From Neptunicoccus sediminis (GTDB lineage Bacteria > Pseudomonadota > Alphaproteobacteria > Rhodobacterales > Rhodobacteraceae), in contig NZ_MDVX01000002.1 in NCBI RefSeq assembly GCF_001719615.1, forward strand, positions 466,577 to 530,576: a DNA stretch of 64,000 nt, given 5' to 3'. Position numbers and translations under genes: made by a program. Positions 56,477-64,000 of the stretch are shown here, one piece after another (the first letter of the stretch is position 1; every line of letters begins with the position of its first letter). The notes beneath the pieces are model-generated. The model saw only the letters and a list, made by a program, of their open reading frames with translations, was not told the origin of the DNA and did no database searches.

Positions 56477-56686
56477 ATGGCAACCGGAACAGTAAAATGG
56501 TTCAACTCAACCAAAGGTTACGGCTTTATCCAGCCGGACGCCGGTGGAGCCGATGTATTCGTACACGTTTCCGCTGTTGAGCGTGCAGGTCTGAACGGCC
56601 TGAACGACAACCAGAAAATCTCTTTTGAAGTTGAAACAGGCCGGAACGGTCGCGAAGCCGCGACTGATCTGAAACTGACAGACTAA
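56477..56686 (+). CDS. cspA: Cold-shock protein
   Basis: A 69-residue single OB-fold nucleic-acid chaperone. RNP1 is KGYGFIQP and RNP2 is DVFVHVSAV. The leader (about 56240-56476) may be long, as in other csp genes. Ribosome binding site TAGGAG. A strong terminator follows. Confidence 0.96.
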   Translation: MATGTVKWFNSTKGYGFIQPDAGGADVFVHVSAVERAGLNGLNDNQKISFEVETGRNGREAATDLKLTD

Positions 56687-56706
56687 ACCGAATTACACAG
56701 CATTCC

Positions 56707-56744
56707 AAAAGGCCCCGTCGCATGCCGCGCGGGGCCTTTTTTTT
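56707..56744. terminator. Terminator after cspA
   Basis: AAAAGGCCCCG and CGGGGCCTTTT form an 11-bp stem with a run of eight T. It lies between converging cspA and a secreted protein gene and can serve both. Confidence 0.92.
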
Positions 56745-56747
56745 GTC

Positions 56748-57065
56748 TTAGGTGGCTGTTTCGTTGTCTGGAATGACGGCTGCATCAAAGGGGGTAGCAT
56801 CGCTCCAGTTGCTGCCGGTGGCCAGCACGCAGGCCATGCCGTTGGGATAACTGAGCAGGATCGAAAAACTGCCGGTCTGCGCCGAGCTCCACAGCTCGAC
56901 CACGCGGGTAGCGCTGCTTAGGCCCGCGCCGCGCCGCACCTCTTGATAGGTTTGCGCCAGATGGGTGACGATCTCTGCTCTGGGTCCGCAAGGGGCCGCA
57001 GCAACAGGCGGTGCCAGAGCGGCCATGCCAAAGACCAGCGCTGTGGATGTGAGACGTTTAAACAT
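56748..57065 (-). CDS. Small secreted protein
   Basis: A 105-residue protein with a signal peptide (MFKRLTSTALVFGMAALAPPVAAA) and two cysteines in the mature part (APCGPR, MACVLAT). It contains ELWSSAQTGSFSILLSYPNGMACVLATGSNW, a pattern found in small periplasmic alphaproteobacterial proteins of unknown role. GGAG lies six bases before the ATG. Upstream 57066-57253 holds small hairpins (AGGTCA and TGACCT arms near 57097). Confidence 0.75.
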   Translation of the reverse strand: MFKRLTSTALVFGMAALAPPVAAAPCGPRAEIVTHLAQTYQEVRRGAGLSSATRVVELWSSAQTGSFSILLSYPNGMACVLATGSNWSDATPFDAAVIPDNETAT

Positions 57066-57253
57066 GATATACTCCTTCGCATGTGACGAAAGGAGCAGAG
57101 GTCAGGGGTTTTGACCTGATACGGCGGGTGCCGTTGGCCCCTTTCGGGGTGGGTCATGCCATTAATATCGGTGCGTATAACCTGTCAGACAAGGGGTTTC
57201 ACAGGATTGTGTCGAATGGGCTGCGCCGCGGGACACGCCCGCAGCGCCGCATT

Positions 57254-58084
57254 TCAGCTGCGCCAGTCCAGCAGGTGACGCTCCACCAAGCCGATCACAG
57301 TGCTGACCACAACGCCCAGAACCGACAGGATCAGCACGCCGGCAAACAGGCGTTCCAGATCGTAAAGCGCACCCGCCTCAAGGATGTAGGCGCCGATGCC
57401 ATATTCCGCGCCCAGCATTTCAGCTGCGACCAGCAGGATAATGGCAATCGCCAGACTGATCCGCAGCCCCGACAGGATACCCGGCATGGCACCGGGCAGC
57501 ACGATTTTGCGCACGATGGACAACCACGACAGGCCAAAGCTTTGCCCCATACGGATCAGGCTGCGATCCACATTATCCACCGCGCCATAGGTGGCCACCA
57601 CTGTCGGGGTGAAGGTGCCAAAGGCGATCAGCGCGTATTTGGAACCTTCATCAATGCCAAACCAGATCACAAACAGCGGCAGCAGGGCAATTTTGGGGAT
57701 CGGGAAAATCGCCGCCACCAGCGGCACCAATCCGGCCCGCACATAGGAAAACAGCCCGATCAGCACCCCGACCCCTATCCCGAAGCTCGCCCCCAGTGCG
57801 GCACCGACCACCAAACGGGACAACGACGGCGACAGGTGTTTGTAAAGCAGACCCGACTGATGCAGATCTATCAGCGTTTGCAAAACGTCAGAGGGTTTGG
57901 GCAGGGTCAAAGCGGAAATCCATCCCGCCCGCGTGCCCCATTCGGCAATAGCGATCAACAGGACAAAGACCACACCACCGACCCAGCGTTTGCGTTCGGG
58001 TGCGAAACCACCGCCGCGAAAGCTGACGGTTCGGGCCTCGGTACGGGCTGCGGCGGGGGGGTGGGACAGTGTCGTATCAGACAT
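57254..58084 (-). CDS. ABC transporter permease (NitT/TauT/SsuC type)
   Basis: A 276-residue inner-membrane protein with about six helices. The cytoplasmic loop motif is GMPGIL-like: GAMPGILSGLRISLAIAIILLVAAEMLGAEYGIG. It forms the channel of an importer with the ATPase 58077-58844 and binding protein 58929-59951. Start MSDTTLSHP overlaps the ATPase stop by 8 bp. Substrate unknown (sulfonate, nitrate, taurine or thiamin precursor class). Confidence 0.9.
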   Translation of the reverse strand: MSDTTLSHPPAAARTEARTVSFRGGGFAPERKRWVGGVVFVLLIAIAEWGTRAGWISALTLPKPSDVLQTLIDLHQSGLLYKHLSPSLSRLVVGAALGASFGIGVGVLIGLFSYVRAGLVPLVAAIFPIPKIALLPLFVIWFGIDEGSKYALIAFGTFTPTVVATYGAVDNVDRSLIRMGQSFGLSWLSIVRKIVLPGAMPGILSGLRISLAIAIILLVAAEMLGAEYGIGAYILEAGALYDLERLFAGVLILSVLGVVVSTVIGLVERHLLDWRS

Positions 58085-58844
58085 CAAGCAACTCCGCATC
58101 TGCTGCGCGGGCTTCGTCCCGCATCAATTGCCAGAGGTGCCTTTGCTGGCGGTCCAGTTCGGGATCACCAAACTGACGCTCGGCCAGAGGGGTGTCCAGA
58201 TGCACGATCTCGCGGATCTGGCCGGGCCTGCGGGACAGCACCACGATGGAATGGCCCAGACGCACGGCCTCGGCCAGATTATGGGTGACATAGACGGCGG
58301 TGAACGGCGTGCGGGTCCACAGGGACACCAGATCGTCCATCAACAGCTCCCGCGTCTGACTGTCGAGCGCGGATAAAGGCTCGTCCATCAGCATCACAGC
58401 CGGATTCACCGCCAAAGCGCGGGCAATCGCGACGCGCTGTTTCATGCCGCCCGAAAGCTGTTTGGGCAGCGCCTTGGCGAAATCCGTCAGTTTGGTCCGC
58501 GCCAGCACATCGTCAATGATCTCTTTCGCGGCCGCCCCCTTGATGCCGTGATCTTCCAGCACCAGCGAAATATTCCCCGCCACACTGCGCCACGGCAGCA
58601 GGGCAAAGTCCTGAAAAATATAGGTCAGCGGGTTGAGACAATCCGCAGGCGGCGTGCCCACTTGCAGCACGCGGCCCTGTTTGGGGCGCTCCAGCCCGCC
58701 AATAAACCGCAACAGCGTGGATTTCCCACAGCCGGACGGTCCCACAATGCAGACAATCCTGCCGTGGGGAATTTCAAGAGAGATGTCGCGCATCACCTCG
58801 AAGCTATCGTAGGAATGGCTGACATTTTCCAAACGGATGTCCAT
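58077..58844 (-). CDS. ABC transporter ATP-binding protein (NitT/TauT type)
   Basis: A 255-residue ATPase with Walker A VGPSGCGKSTLLRFI, signature LSGGMKQRVAIARALAV, Walker B AVMLMDEPLSALD and switch His in VYVTHNLAEAV. It energises the importer. Follows the binding protein by 84 bp. Confidence 0.94.
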   Translation of the reverse strand: MDIRLENVSHSYDSFEVMRDISLEIPHGRIVCIVGPSGCGKSTLLRFIGGLERPKQGRVLQVGTPPADCLNPLTYIFQDFALLPWRSVAGNISLVLEDHGIKGAAAKEIIDDVLARTKLTDFAKALPKQLSGGMKQRVAIARALAVNPAVMLMDEPLSALDSQTRELLMDDLVSLWTRTPFTAVYVTHNLAEAVRLGHSIVVLSRRPGQIREIVHLDTPLAERQFGDPELDRQQRHLWQLMRDEARAADAELLDV

Positions 58845-58928
58845 TGGCGCAGGCTCCGGTAAAGGGTTGCGGGGCGCACGAATGCCGCCCCGCTTTTAGT
58901 GTTTCAGGAAAGGAAAGGACTGGCCGGA

Positions 58929-59951
58929 TCAGGCCTTGATGGTTTCCACGTAAGATGCGTCTACCAGCGTGTCGAGCGTGATATCGGCATCCACCAGACC
59001 TTCGGACTGGAACCAGCTTAACTGGTCCTGAATCGAAGCCGTATTCAGTGCTGCATTCTCGTTCAGACGCATGGTGCCATTGATGATCGACGGTGCCGCC
59101 TTTTCGCGCGGACGGTCGGTGTAAACGTATTTATGGATCAGATCGACCATCTGGTTCACGCCATCCTCACCGCCTGATTTCGCGATCATGGCTGCGTTAT
59201 AATCCGCTACCCCTTTGGAATAGCCGTTCAGGAAGCCTTCGGTCATACCCCGTTCGTCCGCTGCATTCTTGGCAGAGGTAAAGACAGTCGTGACCTGATA
59301 ATTCGGGATATAATCCGCCACGTCCCCGATGATATGCACCGCGCCGGAGCCTGCCAGCGGTTTGGCGATATGGGGCACGATGGACCAGGCATCAATCTGG
59401 CCGGACTTCAGCGCACCGATGATCGCGCCGACCTTTTGCAGTGGTTTGAAGCTGACATTTGCGCCCTCTGCGCCCGCAATCTTGGACCCCATGTAATGGA
59501 AGGACGAACCGGCAGTGGAAATCCCGAAGGTCTTGCCATCCAGCCCCGCAGGTGAGGTGAGACCGGCCTGATACGCCGCATCAGAAGCGAGGATTTTCTG
59601 CCCGTCGATGCCTTTTTCTTCGGACAGCGCCCCGCCGATCACCTTGATCGCGCCTTTTTGTGCAAGCGAAATCAGGCCACCGGACACAGCCGTGACTGCG
59701 TAATCTACATCCCCCGAGGCAATCGCCACGGCCATAGGCTGGGCCGCCTGAAAGAACTTGAACTCCACATCCAGTCCGGCCTGCGCGAAATAATCGCGCT
59801 CATAGGCGACGAAGCTGCCGGAGTGGGAGGTGAAGCGCAGCGCGCCCACGGTAATCTTTTTGTTGCTGGCCAGCGCAGGGGCCGCCAGTGTCGAGGCCGC
59901 AGCCGCGCCCCCCATCAGGATCAGTGCCTTACGGCGGTTCAGTGTCATCAT
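58929..59951 (-). CDS. ABC transporter substrate-binding protein, Tat-type signal
   Basis: A 340-residue periplasmic binding protein of the SsuA/THI5/TauA type (KITVGALRFTSHSGSFVAYERDYFAQAGLDVEFKFF). The N-terminus MMTLNRRKALILMGGAAAASTLAAPALA has a twin-arginine pair (residues 6-7) followed by a hydrophobic stretch, so it is probably exported folded by the Tat system. Ligand unknown. It is the second gene of the gntR-led operon, 36 bp after gntR. Confidence 0.9.
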   Translation of the reverse strand: MMTLNRRKALILMGGAAAASTLAAPALASNKKITVGALRFTSHSGSFVAYERDYFAQAGLDVEFKFFQAAQPMAVAIASGDVDYAVTAVSGGLISLAQKGAIKVIGGALSEEKGIDGQKILASDAAYQAGLTSPAGLDGKTFGISTAGSSFHYMGSKIAGAEGANVSFKPLQKVGAIIGALKSGQIDAWSIVPHIAKPLAGSGAVHIIGDVADYIPNYQVTTVFTSAKNAADERGMTEGFLNGYSKGVADYNAAMIAKSGGEDGVNQMVDLIHKYVYTDRPREKAAPSIINGTMRLNENAALNTASIQDQLSWFQSEGLVDADITLDTLVDASYVETIKA

Positions 59952-59987
59952 GGTATCCTCCCAGTGATTTGGTTTCAGTGTCGTTTG

Positions 59988-60665
59988 TTAATTCGGCGGC
60001 TCTGCCCGCAGTTCTGCTTCAATATCCATCGCCAGCACCGCCAGTGCAGTTTTGACGTCCCGTTCCAGCACCGCATCCAGAAGCGCCTGTTGTCGGGCCT
60101 TGCGGCGGTCAAAATCCAGACGGCCTTCCCGCAGCAGCGCCAACCGGAAACGGCGGGACTGGTTAAAAAACTTCTCTTGCAGGTCCATCAGTCGCGGCGA
60201 ACCGCAAGCCTCGATCAGTGTGGCTGTGAAAGCTTTGCACGCCTCGTCCCATTGCAGCGCGGTCAGGTCATCCGGCGTTGCCGCCACGGCGGTTTCGGCT
60301 TTGCGCAAACCGTGATGGGCGGCCATCACCCTGCCCTCCCACTGCACATCACCGTGCTGCAAAGCCAGCTCCAGCGCTGCAGTTTCGATCTGGCAGCGCA
60401 CCATGATGATGTCGCGCAGGTCTTCTTCGGTTGCGCTGGTCACGCGAAAACCCCGCTGGGTCGTGGACTCAACCAGCCCTTCGGCAGACAGCAGCCGCAA
60501 TGTTTCGCGCATGGAATGGTTCGAGCCGCCATACCGCTGGCGCAACTGTGCGATTTTAAGCTTCTGATCCGGCATCAAAGACCCGAACGCAATATCGCGC
60601 CGCAGGGCCGAGGCCAGCATCGCAACGATTGAATCATCCTCACCAGTGGTGCGCTTGAAAATCAT
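59988..60665 (-). CDS. GntR family regulator (FCD subfamily)
   Basis: A 225-residue protein: N-terminal winged helix (LRRDIAFGSLMPDQKLKIAQLRQRYGGSNHSMRETLRLLSAEGLVESTTQRGFRV) and a C-terminal FCD domain (DLRDIIMVRCQIETAALELALQHGD ... HHGLRKAE) that binds a small organic acid. It is the first gene of the ABC importer operon, so it probably controls its own operon. A GT-N3-AC palindrome at 60683-60699 is just upstream. Start MIFKRTTGEDD places that site outside the gene. Confidence 0.92.
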   Translation of the reverse strand: MIFKRTTGEDDSIVAMLASALRRDIAFGSLMPDQKLKIAQLRQRYGGSNHSMRETLRLLSAEGLVESTTQRGFRVTSATEEDLRDIIMVRCQIETAALELALQHGDVQWEGRVMAAHHGLRKAETAVAATPDDLTALQWDEACKAFTATLIEACGSPRLMDLQEKFFNQSRRFRLALLREGRLDFDRRKARQQALLDAVLERDVKTALAVLAMDIEAELRAEPPN

Positions 60666-60682
60666 GATGTCCAGTATTTCAC

Positions 60683-60699
60683 AAAATGTTGGACATTTT
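60683..60699. promoter_or_regulatory. Predicted GntR operator
   Basis: AAAATGT and ACATTTT flank TGG, a perfect 7-bp palindrome whose core GT-TGG-AC fits the GT-N3-AC pattern of FadR-type GntR sites. A second overlapping symmetry, ATGTCCA and TGGACAT, spans 60667-60696. It is 17 bp before the gntR ATG. Confidence 0.55.
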
Positions 60700-60806
60700 T
60701 TGCCCCTATTCCTGCCGCGCGTCAATGGCAATTGGCAGAACCAACCGCGCCTGCCCTGATCCTTACGAATAATTGCACCGGCAAGCGCTTAGCGGCCCGC
60801 TTTGCC

Positions 60807-60820
60807 GTTGACAGATCAAC
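60807..60820 (+). promoter_or_regulatory. Candidate promoter/operator of the MarR gene
   Basis: GTTGA-CAGA-TCAAC is an inverted repeat that covers a TTGACA hexamer (60808-60813) about 60 bp before the MarR ATG. MarR proteins often bind such repeats to repress themselves. No convincing -10 follows. Confidence 0.35.
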
Positions 60821-60871
60821 TAAAAACCCGATCAATGCGGAAGAGTATCCCGATAGAAAAGACCGCTTGAG

Positions 60872-61354
60872 ATGGATGAACAATTATACCTAGTCGGCCT
60901 CAACAACCGCAAACTGCACTACGCCGAAATCATCACCTACCGCATTGCGCAACTGCACGCGCGGTTCAATGCGCAATCGACGCGGATCATCCAGACAGTC
61001 AGCGACGTGTCTCTGGCGCAGTGGCGCATACTGTCGGTTGTAAATTCAGCCGAGGATGTCACCCACTCCAAGATCGCGCATATTTCAAAGATCGACAAAG
61101 GCCAGATCAGCCGCGCTGTGAAATCCCTGATCAAACAAGGCTATCTGGAAACAGAGCACGACACAGAGGATCACCGCAAATCCTATCTGCGTTTGACCGC
61201 TTCCGCGTCGGATCTACTGGCCAGAAGCCTGCCGCTGATGCAGCGCAGGCACGATTTCCTGCACGATTCCCTAACAGAAGAGCAACGCAAGGTCCTGTTC
61301 AAAGCCTTTGACACGCTTGACGACCTGACGGAACGCACAGATTTTTCTGACTGA
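60872..61354 (+). CDS. MarR family transcriptional regulator
   Basis: A 160-residue winged-helix regulator with VSLAQWRILSVVNSAEDVTHSKIAHISKIDKGQISRAVKSLIKQGYLETEHDTEDHRKSYLRLTASASDLL. It is divergent from the gntR operon (206-bp gap), so it could control that operon or itself. Signal unknown. Confidence 0.92.
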   Translation: MDEQLYLVGLNNRKLHYAEIITYRIAQLHARFNAQSTRIIQTVSDVSLAQWRILSVVNSAEDVTHSKIAHISKIDKGQISRAVKSLIKQGYLETEHDTEDHRKSYLRLTASASDLLARSLPLMQRRHDFLHDSLTEEQRKVLFKAFDTLDDLTERTDFSD

Positions 61355-61410
61355 CGCCAGTCCCGCGCGGCCAACTCTCTCGCGCAGGACTGATTGATCC
61401 GGCCTGCGGG

Positions 61411-64000
61411 TTACACAGGCGTCAGGGTCAGATCGTCGATAACTATATTGGACCCATCCAGCGCATAAATCTCAACCGCATTGATGCCGTCGAATTTGCT
61501 GTCGAAGTCGGCAGAAGGATCGTCAAACAATGCGCTGTTAAAGTCGATCACTGTCGCAGCTGTCGAGGCGTGAACAACGAAGTCGAACGTGTCAACTTCG
61601 ACGTGGTCGCTGGAATAATTAGAAAAGGACCCAAAATTGGCATCCTCGGTGAGTACGGCGCGATATGCGACCAACCGGATCGTGATGTAATCCGACTGCA
61701 CGGGGTTGATGGAAATTGTTTCCAGATTGAATGCAGCGCCATAGCCAAAATCTTCACCATTGTTGTAATCCGCCATGGTCTGACCAGCAGGAAGATATCC
61801 GTGGTTCATAGCTGCGTTTTCGATCCTTTGGGTTGCCGCATCGTCGTAGATCGCAAATGGATTGCCCGAACCGCCCTCCGAAGGCGTTACGAGCACGTTG
61901 TCGCCGCCTGCAGTTGTCTGCCCGTTAGAAAGTCCTTGTTGCAGGCGTGAAGGATCGCCACCATCTTCATCTGTTTCAACCACATTTCCCTGGCCGTTGA
62001 AGATGAAGCCATCCACACCGTCAATAACCATAGTGTTAGTGTCGGCCGGAGAATACTCCTCAAAATCGAAGAGTGTCTTGGGCGGTGTGTCCTCAGCAGG
62101 ATCAGATGCGGCAATCGTGATGGAACCTGTCGTCGACGCATTCTCGGCACCAGAATCATCCGTTGCGGTGAAATTTAACACGACTGGCACCTCATCCCCG
62201 TCAGTCAGTCCCACATCCGAAATATCAAACGTCAATACGTTAGAGGTTGGATCAAAGCTGCTGTAGATCGTGTTGGGCACACCGCCGTCTTCGGCACCCC
62301 CAATAGAGACGGACACATCCGAGAAATTGATACCGTCACTATCGGCATCACTGGCCAAATCATCCAGATCGAAACTGACAACAGTTCCTACTACGTGAAG
62401 GCGATTTGATTCATAAAGGGTAGAACCGCCGTCCACATAGGTCACGAGATCGTATCCGTCGCCGGCGATTTCCACTCCGTAAATCGGACCGGAGATCGTC
62501 GGTGCGTTGTTCTCTGACGGGCTCGGGGTGTAGGGGCCATCTATATTCAGCGTGACAGTCCCGTCGGCTGTTGCATTCGCCTCCCCGGTGTTGTCATTCA
62601 CCGTCACCGAAAATTCGGTCGTTATAGAATCTCCATCCCCCAATGAGTAGATATCAGGATCGGTATAGAAAACATGCAATGTCGTTCCACGAACCTCGTG
62701 ATCCAGAAGTGTACCGCTGCTTATGGAAACGGTGAACGAAAGATCATCCAGATCCGCATCCGAAGCATATTCCGTCAGATCAATCACGATGTTCCTGTCG
62801 GTTGCCATTTCATCCACAACTGTATCGGTAAACACCGGTTGGTTGTTCGGCGTATCCACCTCTTCCACGGGTCCGTCACCGTCTTCAATCGTTAACTGGA
62901 TGGTTCCGGTGTCAAAGCTGTTTGCTTTGCCTGCCCCGTCGTTGACCTCGTAAGAGATTTCAAGACCGACCTCGGGCGCAACGCCCGTCGTCTCGTCCGG
63001 CTCAATATTGAACTGGGCAGGATCAATCGTCAGAACACCGTTGTCCAATGAATATTCAACCGTTCCATCGCGACCGGAGCCGGTGATCACGATATTTCCA
63101 AACGTCAGAACGGTTCCTGAATCCGCATCCGATGCAAGGTCTTTCAGGTCAATAACGATCGGGGCGGTATCCCCTTTGCGCAGCGCAGCATCCTGTGCAA
63201 CCGGCGCGGTGTTTGTGTTGACGGGCGTTGGATCGTTCGACCCGTTCACCGTCAGGTCGAATGACATCAATACCGAACTGTTGGCAGCACCACTGCCGTC
63301 ATCCGCTTTGAATGTCATAACCCCGTTGAACGTGTCGCCCAAAGCAAGATCCAACTCACTTGGATCAAGGCTGAACTGGCCGCCCGTGAACGCCATCCCG
63401 ACCGGAACCGCCCGCCCTGTGTCATTGTTTATCAGGCTGACGAATGAATACTCCAGATCTGTCGTCTCGACATCGCTGACATAACTGGCGAGATCAAACA
63501 CGAACGCGCCGTCTGCCTCATTTATGACCGCACCCGGTATCGCCCCCACAAGCACGGGCGCGTCATTTACAGAGGCCACGTCCACCAGCACCGTTTTCGT
63601 AACCGTGCCGCCGTTTCCATCGCTGACGGAGTAGCTGAAGCTGTCAGAGCCGAAGAAATTCGCAGCGGCCGTATAGGTATAAGACCCGTCAGCCGCAACG
63701 GATGCAGTGCCATTCGTCGCAGCGGTATTAAGCGCAAAGGTCAGACTGTCCCCGTCCACATCCGTGGCCAGCAGAGTTCCCGTCAGATCGGTGTCCTCAT
63801 CCGCGGCCGCTTCAGCGGTCAACGCCTCGGGCGCATCATTCACGGCATTAACGGTCAAGTGTACCGTCTGCGTATCCGTCCCGCCGTTCCCGTCACTCAC
63901 CGTATAGGTAAAGCTGTCGCTGCCGTTAAAGTTCAGTCCGGGCGAATAGGCAAAAGAACCGTCCGCACGCAGCGCGACCGACCCGTTTGTCCCATCCGTC
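61411..64000 (-). CDS. Large tandem-95/cadherin-like repeat surface protein (5' end missing)
   Basis: The reading frame is open from the window end to the stop at 61411, giving about 862 C-terminal residues. At least four repeats of about 100 residues carry VNDAPV/VNDAPE linkers, SVSDGNGGT and ADGSYTYTAAANFFGSDSFSYSV, the tandem-95/VCBS-cadherin pattern. Later repeats (from about 63200 down) diverge, with LASDADSG-type calcium-like motifs. The last 230 residues (from FDFEEYSPADTNT) form a distinct beta-rich domain, perhaps lectin-like, with no RTX nonapeptides. Such proteins are type I-secreted or surface adhesins. Confidence 0.88.
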   Translation of the reverse strand, partial: TDGTNGSVALRADGSFAYSPGLNFNGSDSFTYTVSDGNGGTDTQTVHLTVNAVNDAPEALTAEAAADEDTDLTGTLLATDVDGDSLTFALNTAATNGTASVAADGSYTYTAAANFFGSDSFSYSVSDGNGGTVTKTVLVDVASVNDAPVLVGAIPGAVINEADGAFVFDLASYVSDVETTDLEYSFVSLINNDTGRAVPVGMAFTGGQFSLDPSELDLALGDTFNGVMTFKADDGSGAANSSVLMSFDLTVNGSNDPTPVNTNTAPVAQDAALRKGDTAPIVIDLKDLASDADSGTVLTFGNIVITGSGRDGTVEYSLDNGVLTIDPAQFNIEPDETTGVAPEVGLEISYEVNDGAGKANSFDTGTIQLTIEDGDGPVEEVDTPNNQPVFTDTVVDEMATDRNIVIDLTEYASDADLDDLSFTVSISSGTLLDHEVRGTTLHVFYTDPDIYSLGDGDSITTEFSVTVNDNTGEANATADGTVTLNIDGPYTPSPSENNAPTISGPIYGVEIAGDGYDLVTYVDGGSTLYESNRLHVVGTVVSFDLDDLASDADSDGINFSDVSVSIGGAEDGGVPNTIYSSFDPTSNVLTFDISDVGLTDGDEVPVVLNFTATDDSGAENASTTGSITIAASDPAEDTPPKTLFDFEEYSPADTNTMVIDGVDGFIFNGQGNVVETDEDGGDPSRLQQGLSNGQTTAGGDNVLVTPSEGGSGNPFAIYDDAATQRIENAAMNHGYLPAGQTMADYNNGEDFGYGAAFNLETISINPVQSDYITIRLVAYRAVLTEDANFGSFSNYSSDHVEVDTFDFVVHASTAATVIDFNSALFDDPSADFDSKFDGINAVEIYALDGSNIVIDDLTLTPV

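Overview
The window reads as chromosomal DNA of an alphaproteobacterium of the order Rhodobacterales (Roseobacter-like). This is inferred from gene content and order, not from a database search. The signs are the yceD-rpmF-plsX-fabH-ihfA-merR order, a long-form Dcd, a C4-pathway 5-aminolevulinate synthase, DUF1127 and DUF4167 proteins, prfA-prmC-DUF4167 linkage and the compact cysG-DUF2849-cysI-cysH-DUF934-fpr sulfate assimilation cluster. Most of the window is dense, ordinary core genome with many 1-4 bp stop/start overlaps.

Layout. 1-5100: truncated BamE-like lipoprotein, then yceD, rpmF, plsX, fabH, ihfA, a MerR-type regulator and tRNA-Pro(GGG). 5300-13300: dcd, then a long minus-strand run (small protein, scpB, scpA, nagZ, SPOR protein, argS, dgt). 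13380-15560: erpA and xthA. A small AT-rich insert is lodged at the 3' end of xthA. It carries one gene with a HEPN-type RNSIAH motif, and a 113-bp copy of the xthA end flanks it on the far side. 15800-18420: DUF1127 protein, sulfotransferase-like protein, a kinase-like protein and a CAU-anticodon tRNA. 18475-23860: DMT exporter, purM-purN, a TadE/TadG pair and ndk. 23970-29010: ABC-F ATPase, MarC, aspartic protease, holC, pepA. 29140-36570: envelope biogenesis operon lptF-lptG-lptD-surA-pdxA-rsmA. 36570-43960: DUF4167, prmC, prfA, DUF1499, ispG, a RodZ-like protein, hemA. 44190-46800: MarR regulator, sdhE, aspartate aminotransferase. 46860-52930: Lrp regulator divergent from the sulfate/sulfite reduction operon. 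53340-55960: a bufferin-type peptide cluster (DUF2282 precursor, DUF692/MNIO enzyme, DUF2063 partner, DoxX membrane protein). 55900-57070: ArsC-like protein, cold-shock protein, small secreted protein. 57250-60670: a gntR-led NitT/TauT-type ABC importer operon. 60870-64000: MarR regulator and the C-terminal part of a large cadherin/tandem-95 repeat surface protein that runs off the window.

The best candidate for something undescribed is the single-gene insert at 14578-15557. It has foreign base composition, its own terminator-like hairpin, two abutting copies of a 15-bp palindromic unit upstream of the gene, a HEPN-like RNase motif, and long flanking direct repeats that would let it excise and leave xthA intact. 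Other signals are a 15-bp perfect inverted repeat over the sdhE start codon, a GT-N3-AC palindrome just upstream of gntR, and a shared TGTTC-N7-GAACA motif before rpmF and ihfA.
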